Of a stretch of 64,000 bases of DNA, positions 17,676-26,175 are shown piece by piece. Within the stretch, counting starts at the first letter, position 1, and every line of letters begins with the position of its first letter. A program made the translations under genes and the position numbers. The stretch is from Desulfovibrio sp. (GTDB lineage: Bacteria > Desulfobacterota > Desulfovibrionia > Desulfovibrionales > Desulfovibrionaceae), in contig JAITHT010000090.1 of NCBI GenBank assembly GCA_031279825.1, positions 1-64,000 of the forward strand. The letters run 5' to 3'. The notes under the pieces are model-generated. The model searched no databases. It was not told where the DNA came from and saw only the letters and a program-made list of their open reading frames with translations.

Positions 17676-20600
17676 ATGAACACATCCGCGATATTCATCC
17701 GCCGGCCGGTGGCGACCACTCTGGTTATGGTCGGCATTCTGCTGGCCGGGCTCATGGGGTACCGGCTGCTGCCGACGGCGGCCCTGCCCACGGTGGATTT
17801 TCCCACCATCCAGGTGTCTGTCGGCTATCCGGGCGCCAGTCCGGAAACCATGGCATCTTCGGTCGCCACGCCTCTGGAGAAGCAGTTCTCCACGATTGCC
17901 GGCCTGGAATCCATGATTTCCTCAAGCAACCTTGGCAATACGCGCATTACGCTGCAATTCGCCCTGGAAAGGAGTATCGACGCGGCGGCTCTGGACGTGC
18001 AGACGGCCATTTCGGCGGCCATGCGCCGGCTGCCCGCGGATCTGCCCGCGCCCCCCAGTTTCCGCAAGGTCAATCCGGCGGATTTGCCGGTATTCTATTT
18101 GTCCATGAGCTCGTCGACCATGCGACTTTCCGACGTTAATGAATATGCGGAAAATCTGGTGGCGCAGCGCCTTTCCACGATTAACGGCGTATCGCAGGTG
18201 CAGGTGTACGGATCGCAGAAGTTCGCCGTGCGCGTGCAGGTCGATCCCGAGGCGGTGGCGGCCCGCGGCATAGGTATTGATGAAATCGCCACGGCGCTGG
18301 AGGAGGGTAATTCCAACCTGCCGGTAGGCTCCCTGAGCGGCAAGGTGCGGGAATATACATTGCAGAGTTCGGGCGGTCTGATGCGGGCCGAGGAATACAA
18401 ACCCCTGATAGTGGCGTGGCGCGGGGGCGCGCCGGTGCGTCTGCAGGAGGTGGCCAAGGTCATCGACAGTGTGGAGAACGACCGCCGGGCGGCCTGGTTC
18501 GACGGGCAAAGGGCCTTTACTCTGGCTGTCGAACGCCAGCCCGGCGCCAATACGGTGCGTCTGGTGGACGAGATCAGAAAGGTGCTGCCCGAACTGCGCA
18601 AGCAGGTGCCCGCTTCCATACAGTTCACCGTGCTGTACGATCGTTCCGAAAGCATACGCGATTCCGTGGAAGATGTGCAATTCACCATGGGTTTGACCAT
18701 CGCCCTGGTCATCATGGTGATTTTCGTCTTTCTCCGCAATATTTCGGCGACGATCATCCCCAGTCTGGCCGTGCCGCTGTCCGTCATCGGCACCTTTGCC
18801 ATGATGTACCTGGCCGGTTTTTCCCTGAACAACCTTTCCCTCATGGCCCTGACGCTGTCCGTCGGCTTTGTGGTGGACGACGCCGTCGTCATGCTGGAAA
18901 ATATCGTCCGCCATATGGAAATGGGTAAAAAGCCCATGCAGGCGGCTTTTGACGGCGCGCAGGAGGTGGGGTTCACGATTGTATCCATGACGATATCCCT
19001 GGTGGCGGTATTTCTTCCGGTGCTGTTCATGGGCGGTGTCGTGGGCCGCCTCTTCCACGAGTTCGCCGTCACCATCGCCGTGTCCATCCTGTTTTCCGGC
19101 TTCGTCTCCTTGAGTCTGACCCCGATGATGTGCAGCCGTTTTCTGCGGCCGCCGGATCACGGCAAGCGTCAGGCGGGGCTCTACGGCGCGACCGAGCGGC
19201 TGTTTGACGCCTCCGTGCGTTTGTACGAACGGACCTTGCGGGCGGCCATGCGTCATACATTCGCGTGCCTGCTGTTTTCTTTCGCGGTGCTTGGGGCCAC
19301 GTCCATCATGTTTGTTTCGACGCCCAAGGGATTTTTGCCCATAGAAGACACCGGCCAGATCATCGTGCGCACCGAGGGGCAGCAGGGGAGTTCCTTTGCG
19401 AATATGGAAGCGCATCAGCGCCAGCTTGTGGATATCGTCAAGACCGATCCGGACGTGGAGCACTACATGTCGGTTGTCGGCGGAGGCGGCGGGCAGAGCT
19501 TCACGCATGAAGGCTTCATCATGTTGCGCCTGACGGACAGAAAGAAGCGCCCCCACGCCTCCCGGATCGTCACGCGCCTGCGCGTCCGCTTCGCCGAGGT
19601 GCCGGGCATACGTACCTACGCGTCCTTGCCGCCGCCCATCCGTATCGGAGGCGCCTCCACGAAAAGCCTGTATCAGTTTACCATGCAAAGCCCGGAAATG
19701 GGTCTGCTGTACCGGGATGCCGCCGCCCTTTACCGGAAAATGGCCGCCCTGCCTATCCTGCAGAACGTGGCCACCGATCTGCTGCTTTCCAATCCGGAGG
19801 TAAAGGTGAATATTCTGCGCGACAAGGCGTCCGCGCTCGGGATCACGGCCACACAGATAGAACGCGCCTTGTCTCTGGCTTACGGCACCCGCGAGGTTTC
19901 GACTATTCTCGCGCCTACCAACGATTTTCAGGTTATCCTGGAGCTTGAGCCGAAATTCCGGGAGCAGCCCGGGACGCTTGATTTACTGCGCGTGCGATCA
20001 CCCGCCGGTCAGCTCATCCCCTTATCCACCCTGGTGGATACCTCCACCGGGGTCGGTCCCATGGTGGTCAATCACCTGGGGCAGATGCCGTCGGTAACCA
20101 TCTCGTTTGATTTGCGCGAAGGCGCCGCTCTCGGAGAGGCTGTGGAGCGGGTGCAGGCTCTGGCGGCCGAGACGCTGTCGGATTCCGTCAGCACGAGCTT
20201 TCAGGGCACGGCCCAGGCCTTCCGCTCCTCCTTTGAGGGCATGTGGCTTTTGCTGGCTATGTCCGTCGCCGTCATCTACATTGTGCTGGGCATATTGTAC
20301 GAGAGCTTCATCCATCCGGTGACCATTCTTTCCGGTCTGCCCGCGGCCGGAGTGGGCGCCATGGCCACCTTGCTCCTTTTCGGCAAGGAACTGGATATCT
20401 ATGGCTTTGTGGGCATTATCATGCTTATAGGCATCGTCAAGAAAAACGCCATCATGATGATTGATTTCGCCCTGGAGGCGCAACGCAAACAGAAGACGGA
20501 CCCCCTTGATTCCATCATCCGGGGAGCCCTTGTGCGTTTTCGACCGATTATGATGACCACCATGGCCGCCATCATGGGCACCCTGCCCATTGCCATAGGG

Positions 20601-20771
20601 CACGGCGCCGGAGCGGAGGCGCGCAAGCCTCTCGGCCTGGCCGTCGTGGGCGGGCTCATGCTCTCGCAGGTGCTTACCCTGTATTTCACCCCGGTGTATT
20701 ATTACTATCTGGACATGCTGCAAAAGCGTCTGGAAAAGATGGGGAGAAAGACGACGCCCAATGGCGGATAA
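17676..20771 (+). CDS. RND multidrug efflux pump, AcrB/MdtB-MdtC type
   Basis: 1031-residue inner-membrane proton-driven exporter. It starts with the classic SAIFIRRPVATTLVMVGILL segment, carries the RND motif GYPGASPE, two large periplasmic loops and 12 predicted transmembrane segments. The proton-relay Asp pair is in VGFVVDDAVVMLEN, and GIVKKNAIMMIDFA lies in the second half. The PTAALPTVDFPTIQV stretch is more like MdtB/MdtC than AcrB. No outer-membrane factor follows; the NodT-type gene at 36440-37846 is a possible partner. Confidence 0.95.
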   Translation: MNTSAIFIRRPVATTLVMVGILLAGLMGYRLLPTAALPTVDFPTIQVSVGYPGASPETMASSVATPLEKQFSTIAGLESMISSSNLGNTRITLQFALERSIDAAALDVQTAISAAMRRLPADLPAPPSFRKVNPADLPVFYLSMSSSTMRLSDVNEYAENLVAQRLSTINGVSQVQVYGSQKFAVRVQVDPEAVAARGIGIDEIATALEEGNSNLPVGSLSGKVREYTLQSSGGLMRAEEYKPLIVAWRGGAPVRLQEVAKVIDSVENDRRAAWFDGQRAFTLAVERQPGANTVRLVDEIRKVLPELRKQVPASIQFTVLYDRSESIRDSVEDVQFTMGLTIALVIMVIFVFLRNISATIIPSLAVPLSVIGTFAMMYLAGFSLNNLSLMALTLSVGFVVDDAVVMLENIVRHMEMGKKPMQAAFDGAQEVGFTIVSMTISLVAVFLPVLFMGGVVGRLFHEFAVTIAVSILFSGFVSLSLTPMMCSRFLRPPDHGKRQAGLYGATERLFDASVRLYERTLRAAMRHTFACLLFSFAVLGATSIMFVSTPKGFLPIEDTGQIIVRTEGQQGSSFANMEAHQRQLVDIVKTDPDVEHYMSVVGGGGGQSFTHEGFIMLRLTDRKKRPHASRIVTRLRVRFAEVPGIRTYASLPPPIRIGGASTKSLYQFTMQSPEMGLLYRDAAALYRKMAALPILQNVATDLLLSNPEVKVNILRDKASALGITATQIERALSLAYGTREVSTILAPTNDFQVILELEPKFREQPGTLDLLRVRSPAGQLIPLSTLVDTSTGVGPMVVNHLGQMPSVTISFDLREGAALGEAVERVQALAAETLSDSVSTSFQGTAQAFRSSFEGMWLLLAMSVAVIYIVLGILYESFIHPVTILSGLPAAGVGAMATLLLFGKELDIYGFVGIIMLIGIVKKNAIMMIDFALEAQRKQKTDPLDSIIRGALVRFRPIMMTTMAAIMGTLPIAIGHGAGAEARKPLGLAVVGGLMLSQVLTLYFTPVYYYYLDMLQKRLEKMGRKTTPNGG

Positions 20772-20848
20772 TCTTCAGGAGGAGCCGGACGCGTCCGTTT
20801 TCACGGCGCGGCGCGGCGGCCCGAGGAGGCGGTCATGCGCGGAGCGCG

Positions 20849-21547
20849 TTAATCGTCAAGCACGTGCACCAGATCAAGATAGCCGGCCAGAGCGTCAATG
20901 AAATTTTTGTTGTTTGCATCAAAGGACAAGCCGAGCGACATGCGGCTGCCGGCGATTGCCACGCTGCGGATGATTCCGATGCCCCGTACGGGCTGGCCGT
21001 CGGCGGAAAGTGCCGCTTGCAGCACGATGGTGTCGTTGGCGGCGAGCTGACGCACGTTGGACTGGCCTTTAAGTTCAACGGCGATGCGGCATCCGCCCAT
21101 GCTCAGGTCCCAGATGACGCCGACAGCGTTGCCCTGGGGAGAAATCAGGGTGATGGGCAATGCGCAGGAAACGCGCTGATCTCTGCGCGTTTCGAGAATG
21201 TTCATCCGATCCGGATAGGTGGTATAGAGGAGCAGGGTGGGTTTGAACGAGTGGGTGATGATTTCCGTGGTAAAGGTATTGACCGCGCCTTCCATCAGAT
21301 AGCGGATTTCAACCCGGGTATGGGGCAGCAGTTTTTTTACCAGTCCGGGAACGGAAGGCAGGCGCAGAATTAAAAAGTCATAATGGGAGATGCCGAGAAA
21401 CTCTCCCTGGAGGGGGACACTGCGGCGGCTCAGAGGGTTAAGCCTGACAAATACCCGGGTGTTCAATTCAAGCCCGAGTTTCGGCATGGTTTCCTGATAC
21501 TGTTTGGGGGCAAACGCGGTATCACTGCTTTTGAAAAAAGGATTCAT
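20849..21547 (-). CDS. PilZ-domain protein (probable c-di-GMP receptor)
   Basis: 232 residues. N-terminal YcgR-like beta domain (~20-115), then a PilZ domain whose c-di-GMP-binding RxxxR (RRDQRVSC, ~120) and [DN]xSxxG (DLSMGGCRI, ~147) motifs are both present. Such proteins commonly act as flagellar brakes or regulate polysaccharide output. The ATG at 21547 is preferred over an adjacent TTG; the ribosome site GGGAGAG is rather far upstream (11-12 bp). It converges on the RND pump gene and stands alone. Confidence 0.85.
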   Translation of the reverse strand: MNPFFKSSDTAFAPKQYQETMPKLGLELNTRVFVRLNPLSRRSVPLQGEFLGISHYDFLILRLPSVPGLVKKLLPHTRVEIRYLMEGAVNTFTTEIITHSFKPTLLLYTTYPDRMNILETRRDQRVSCALPITLISPQGNAVGVIWDLSMGGCRIAVELKGQSNVRQLAANDTIVLQAALSADGQPVRGIGIIRSVAIAGSRMSLGLSFDANNKNFIDALAGYLDLVHVLDD

Positions 21548-21724
21548 CAACGATCATTCTCTCCCTGACTTGCCGTTTTTCCGCGCAGTCTGGAAAAAAC
21601 AGCGATTACTCAGTCTGTAAAGACGGCCCGTTCGAGATACGTATAGCAATATATGCAAGAAAGCAACTCCTTATGTTTTTTTCCAAAGACATTGGAGCAT
21701 TGCGGCATTCGGTCTGCAATTGCC

Positions 21725-22663
21725 CTACCCTGTTTTTGCATCGCCCCTTCCCGCTTCCGGCGCGTCCGGACGCTCCGTCGCATACCACCAACGGGCGCGC
21801 CGGAGCACATCGGACAATCCTCCTCCTTCCACCAGATCCAGAAACAGGCGGAAGGTGTGTATCGCGTCTCCCGTCATGGGATTGGCCGCGGTAACTCCTT
21901 GAAACATATCGCCGTCTTCCGTCAGGAGCTTGCGCGCGCCTTCCAGCCTGCGCCGGAATGACGGAGTGAGAAAGGGGAGCACATCGTCGCGCCGGGCCAG
22001 GGAGGCAAGGTAGGCCGCGCTGGAAATAAAATTCAGCCCCTGGACAAAAGCGACGCCGCGATCGTGTTCTTCCGCCGTGGTGCGGAAGACGCGACAGCCG
22101 AAACCGGCGTACAGGTCTTCCACCAGCCGGATATGCGCTTCGCCGGCCCGACGGCCGGGAGTGACGGCTACCGCCAGATCTTCCGGCGCCGGATTGGGGC
22201 CGAACAGAGGGTGCGTGCCCACTACAGGCCCGCGGTGCGCCGCTTCCATCGCTTCCATGGGCAGCATCTTTACCGAAGTGATGTCAAAAAGAATCTGCCC
22301 GGGGTCAAGGGCGGAGGCCAGGTCATCCAGCAGTCCGGACAGCGCTTTGGCCGGCACGCACAAGGCCACGGCATGAGCGCCGCGCACGGCTTCCGCCAGG
22401 GTATGCGGGGAAGGGGCGGAGCCGCGTAGTGTCGTATGCCCGACGAACGGCGCCGCATGAGACAAGGGGGGAGGGCATGGTCGGGCAGCCTCCCGATCCG
22501 CTCCGCGCACCTCGTATCCGGCGTTACGCCAGCGTTGAGCAAGCATGGCGCCCATACGCCCGAGGTGACCGATCAGGGTGATACGCAAAGGAGAAGGCCC
22601 CGCGCCCCCCCCGTCCGGAAGCGGCGTATCTTTTTTCGTATCCCCGGCGTATCGGCCGTTCAT
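21725..22663 (-). CDS. tyrA: Prephenate dehydrogenase (tyrosine biosynthesis)
   Basis: 312-residue NAD(P)-dependent enzyme converting prephenate to 4-hydroxyphenylpyruvate. The Rossmann motif is IGHLGRMGAM with GHLGRMG as the dinucleotide loop. The prephenate-binding region shows VVGTHPLFGPNP, and the helical C-terminal dimerisation domain follows. There is no chorismate mutase domain. Start codon and ribosome site (AAAGGAAG) lie in repeat copy 3; an upstream in-frame ATG would only add repeat-encoded residues. It directly follows aroA, with the repeat as the entire spacer. Confidence 0.88.
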   Translation of the reverse strand: MNGRYAGDTKKDTPLPDGGGAGPSPLRITLIGHLGRMGAMLAQRWRNAGYEVRGADREAARPCPPPLSHAAPFVGHTTLRGSAPSPHTLAEAVRGAHAVALCVPAKALSGLLDDLASALDPGQILFDITSVKMLPMEAMEAAHRGPVVGTHPLFGPNPAPEDLAVAVTPGRRAGEAHIRLVEDLYAGFGCRVFRTTAEEHDRGVAFVQGLNFISSAAYLASLARRDDVLPFLTPSFRRRLEGARKLLTEDGDMFQGVTAANPMTGDAIHTFRLFLDLVEGGGLSDVLRRARWWYATERPDAPEAGRGDAKTG

Positions 22664-22829
22664 CAGAACTTCCTTTGTGGTCTGAGACCCCGGCCGAAAG
22701 GCCGGATATAGCCCCGACCCCGCCATGAAGGGCGGGGTTTCTTTCCGGGGCGGAAAGCTGGGGAGGGGTAAAAAAACCTCCCGAGCGCGAGACGCGAAGC
22801 CCTGAAGGGCTTCGCTACCTCATTTGGAT
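22661..22829 (-). repeat. Structured start/stop-codon repeat, copy 3 (standard form)
   Basis: 169-bp minus-strand copy that forms the whole aroA-tyrA junction. Its first bases (ATCCAAATGAGG) encode the end of AroA (Ser-Lys and the TGA stop, 22820-22828). Its last bases are the tyrA ribosome site and ATG (22663-22661). It keeps the CTCGGGAGG hairpin (one mismatch) and the GGCC-TTTC-GGCC hairpin. This is the clearest case of the element acting as a complete intercistronic unit. Confidence 0.95.
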
Positions 22830-24208
22830 GCCCGCACTTGTTCCCATAGCCGCCAGAAAGACGGAAAAGATTTGGCCACGCAGGAAGGTTCATCCAAAGG
22901 CACGGCAAAACCTCCCGAGCCGTCCATGCCGGCAAGGCCGAGCAGGCTCGCGCTCATGGCAATGCGATGATCGTTGTGGGCCGAGAAGAGTTCGGAGCCG
23001 TCCGGAGCCCGCGGACCGCCGCCGGGCGGATCAATCGTCAGGCCGTCGCTGCCGACGGCGACCACACAGCCGACTTTACGCAACGCTTCCGCCGGCGCCT
23101 GCAGGCGGTCGCTTTCCTTAATCTTCAGATGCGCCGCGTTGCGGATGACGGTCCTTCCCCTGGCGTGGGCCGCCAGAGCCGCGACCGTGGGCACAAGGTC
23201 GGGGCAGTGCCCCATATCCGCATCAATGCCGCGCAGGGGGGAGGGAAAGGCGGTGACATGCCGGGTTCCCTCTTCCCTTGTCCACGCTATACGGGCGCCC
23301 ATGCGTTCCAGGATGCCGATCAGGGAGGCGTCCGCCTGCAGCGAATCCCGGTTCAGGCCGCTCACGCGCACGGCCTTGGGGCCGACAGCTCCGGCCGCGA
23401 GAAAATAGGACGCTCCGCTCCAATCGCCTTCCACGGCGTACTCGCCCGCACGGTAGCCGCCGGACCGGATACAGAAGCGCAACGTGTACGGCTCAGCCCG
23501 GGTTATCGTCCTCCAGTCGGCGTCGTCCCATGTCTCGCCGCGTAAGGTCTGCACGGTAAAGGCTATGCCGAAACGTTCCAGCGTATCCAGGGTCAGACTG
23601 ACGTATGGCCAGGATACCGCCTTGCGGCCGATCAAGCGCAGGGTGAGCCCCCGGCCCAGAGGAGCGGCCAAGAGCAGACCGGAAAGATACTGGCTGGACT
23701 CATCGCTGCTTACGTCCGCCATTTCGCCGGGCAGGGCCGAGGAATCCAATCCGCGGGCGTCGATAACCAGGGGAGGGCAACCCGCTTTGCCCTCATACCG
23801 TACGCTTGCTCCGAGAGAGGTCAGGGTTGCGGCCAAATCCGCCAAGGGGCGCTCGTGCATGCGCCCGGCTCCGTGAATGCGGAAACTCCCCAGACCCGCC
23901 GCCAGAATGGCCGTCGCCAGGCGGCAGGTGGTGCCGGATTCTCCCACATAGCAGGAAAGAGGGGACGCGGCGCTTCTTTCCTGGGAAAGGAAGCGCGGAG
24001 GACCGCCGATGCCGGTAACGGAGAACTCCCCCGGGCCGATCCGCTCAAAACGCGCGCCGAGGGCCGTGAAAAGCTCGCGGGTTCTGGCGGTGTCGTCGCT
24101 TTCCAGCACGTGGCTGAGCCGGCTGGCGCCTCCGGCCAGAGCGGCGGCCATGAGAAATCGGTGGGAAAGGGATTTGGAGGCGGGTGCGGCAATGCTCACG
24201 GTCTGCAT
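22820..24208 (-). CDS. aroA: 3-phosphoshikimate 1-carboxyvinyltransferase (EPSP synthase)
   Basis: 462 residues, the sixth shikimate-pathway step. It has the N-terminal substrate motif PASKSLSHRFLMAAALAGG, the LYVGESGTTCRLATA-like region (CYVGESGTTCRLA), and the C-terminal ATIKESDRLQ-type motif (HLKIKESDRLQAPAEAL). The last residues RASK-stop come from repeat copy 3. Upstream operon partners are absent; hldE is divergent. With tyrA it forms an aromatic amino-acid unit. Confidence 0.96.
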   Translation of the reverse strand: MQTVSIAAPASKSLSHRFLMAAALAGGASRLSHVLESDDTARTRELFTALGARFERIGPGEFSVTGIGGPPRFLSQERSAASPLSCYVGESGTTCRLATAILAAGLGSFRIHGAGRMHERPLADLAATLTSLGASVRYEGKAGCPPLVIDARGLDSSALPGEMADVSSDESSQYLSGLLLAAPLGRGLTLRLIGRKAVSWPYVSLTLDTLERFGIAFTVQTLRGETWDDADWRTITRAEPYTLRFCIRSGGYRAGEYAVEGDWSGASYFLAAGAVGPKAVRVSGLNRDSLQADASLIGILERMGARIAWTREEGTRHVTAFPSPLRGIDADMGHCPDLVPTVAALAAHARGRTVIRNAAHLKIKESDRLQAPAEALRKVGCVVAVGSDGLTIDPPGGGPRAPDGSELFSAHNDHRIAMSASLLGLAGMDGSGGFAVPLDEPSCVAKSFPSFWRLWEQVRASK

Positions 24209-24382
24209 GATCAGGTCTCGCGTATGGGGTCCGTGCCGTCATTCAGGCATGGGTATCCCGTAAGATATATCTCTCCGACGGCGATTTGGCAAGACTCGGA
24301 CGGCATGTTCCGGCAGGCTTCGAGACTGTCCCGTCTCTCAGGTTTCCGCGCTCTGAACGCTCTCCCTTCAGGGAGATTCCCG

Positions 24383-24412
24383 CTTGACGTCCGGCGTGAC
24401 CTTCGCCTACCT
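24383..24412 (+). promoter_or_regulatory. Possible sigma-70 promoter of hldE
   Basis: TTGACG (24383-24388) and TACCTT (24407-24412) with 18-bp spacing lie about 70 bp before the hldE start in the aroA-hldE divergent spacer (276 bp). By-eye call; nothing else is recognisable in the spacer. Confidence 0.35.
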
Positions 24413-24484
24413 TTCCGGTGATCCCGTATCGTTTGCGGAGTGAACCGTCGACAAACAAGATACCCGCTATGCAAGGAAGATGCG

Positions 24485-25948
24485 ATGCACGATTCTTCAC
24501 GCAGGCCGCGCCTGGACTTTGCCGCGACACAGATACTGGTGCTCGGCGACGTCATGTTGGATGAATACATAGAAGTCTCGGTCAGCCGTATTTCTCCGGA
24601 AGCTCCGGTGCCGGTGGCCGTCGTCCGCGACCGCCGGCACGTGCCCGGCGGCGCCGCCAATGTGGCGCGCAATCTCGCCCGGCTCGGTTGCCGGGTCATA
24701 TTGGCCGGCTTGTGCGGGAGGGACGCGGCCGGAGCGATTCTGACGGAGTTGCTTGACAGGGAAGGCGTATGCCACCGCCTGCATGCCGCGGACGGCGGCC
24801 TTACCATCCGAAAGACGCGCATCATCGCCCAGGGCCAGCAGATGCTGCGTCTGGATCAGGAAAAACCGGCCGAACTCACGCAAGAACTCTACGCCGCGCT
24901 GGCGTCCGTGCTGCGCGATACCGTTCCGCAATGCCGGGCGATTATACTTTCCGACTATGCCAAGGGAGTTTTGCGCCGTATGCCGGGCGAACGCTGTCTC
25001 GCGCAGGAAGTCATCGCCCTGGCGGCGATCAGCGGCATTCCCGTGTGCGTCGATCCTAAAGGCGACGATTGGCGGCGCTATGCCGGGGCGGCCTGCGTCA
25101 CCCCCAACGCGCAGGAATTCGAGGCGGAGGCCGGGGTCTTTTCCGGACGCGCCGAAATGGAGGCCAAGGCCGCCGGTCTGCGCGCGCGCTATCAGTTCGA
25201 GCGACTGCTGGTCACCCGCGGCGGCAAGGGTATGGCCCTTTTTGAAAACGGCGTCCCCCCTTTGCACATCAAGGCCAAAGCCAGGGAAGTGATTGACGTT
25301 TCCGGCGCGGGCGACACTGTCGTCGCGGTGCTTGCCGCATGCCTCGCCGCCGGCCTCGGTTGGGCCGAGGCCGCGGATTTCGCCAACATGGCGGCGGGCG
25401 TCGTGGTAAGCAAGGCGGGCACAAGCCCCATCACCAGGGAAGAATTCGACGCGCTCCTTGCGCCCGGCGAAAGCAGCCCGAAAATTATGCGGGAGGCATG
25501 CCTGTTCGACATGCTCGCCTCCTGGCGCAATGCCGGCGACAGCATCGTTTTTACCAACGGCTGCTTTGATCTTCTACACAGGGGCCATGTGCGCCTTATC
25601 AACGAAGCGGCGGCCCAGGGCGACCGTCTTGTCGTGGCTTTGAACAGCGACGCTTCCGCGCGCCGCCTGAAAGGACCGGGCAGGCCGGTACAGGACGCGC
25701 AAAGCCGCGCCCTGCTTATTGCGGCCATGGAAAAAGTGGATGCCGTCGTATTCTTTGACGATGATACGCCGTGCGCCCTTATCGGGAAGATTATGCCCGA
25801 GGTGCTGGTCAAGGGCGGCAATTACACTCCGCAGACGGTCGAAGGCGCGGAAACCGTCGTTGCCGGCGGCGGGCGGGTGCACCTTGTCGAACTTGTCGAG
25901 GATGCCGGCGCCATGGGGCTGATTTCCCGGATCAGACAGGATATGTAA
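24485..25948 (+). CDS. hldE: Bifunctional heptose-7-phosphate kinase / heptose-1-phosphate adenylyltransferase
   Basis: 487 residues that supply ADP-heptose for the LPS inner core. The N-terminal ribokinase/PfkB domain (~1-320) carries VPGGAANVARNLARLG and the catalytic DVSGAGDTV motif. The C-terminal cytidylyltransferase-fold domain (~350-487) carries FTNGCFDLLHRGHV (~355) with the HxGH-type nucleotide loop. AAGGAAG precedes the ATG at 24485. Presence of this gene and kdsB shows a heptose/Kdo-containing LPS. Confidence 0.96.
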   Translation: MHDSSRRPRLDFAATQILVLGDVMLDEYIEVSVSRISPEAPVPVAVVRDRRHVPGGAANVARNLARLGCRVILAGLCGRDAAGAILTELLDREGVCHRLHAADGGLTIRKTRIIAQGQQMLRLDQEKPAELTQELYAALASVLRDTVPQCRAIILSDYAKGVLRRMPGERCLAQEVIALAAISGIPVCVDPKGDDWRRYAGAACVTPNAQEFEAEAGVFSGRAEMEAKAAGLRARYQFERLLVTRGGKGMALFENGVPPLHIKAKAREVIDVSGAGDTVVAVLAACLAAGLGWAEAADFANMAAGVVVSKAGTSPITREEFDALLAPGESSPKIMREACLFDMLASWRNAGDSIVFTNGCFDLLHRGHVRLINEAAAQGDRLVVALNSDASARRLKGPGRPVQDAQSRALLIAAMEKVDAVVFFDDDTPCALIGKIMPEVLVKGGNYTPQTVEGAETVVAGGGRVHLVELVEDAGAMGLISRIRQDM

Positions 25949-26035
25949 GCGATGTAAGCGTCTGGACGCATCTTTCCGCCGTAAACGACGGATGTGGCGT
26001 TTCACGTCACTCCACTCTGGGTGTTTCAAAGGTAA

Positions 26036-26051
26036 CATGAAAATGCTCTAA
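26036..26051 (+). repeat. Half copy of the short palindromic repeat
   Basis: TGAAAATGCTCTAAAG repeats the right arm seen at 17636 and 41210; the left arm is degenerate. It lies between hldE and the chemoreceptor gene. Confidence 0.45.
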
Positions 26052-26175
26052 AGTCGTCGCGCCATGGTTGCATAGTCTTTTCATTCAGAGTAATCATGGA
26101 AAAAATGTTGAGAGCAAACGCCGGAGCGATTAAGGCATCAAACCGTCGTTTAACATGCCTCGACAGGAGTCCGTT

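Noticed and set aside
26085-26110. Possible sigma-54 promoter upstream of the chemoreceptor gene
   Set aside because: TGGAAAAAATGTTGAGA has GG-N10-GA rather than GC at -12.
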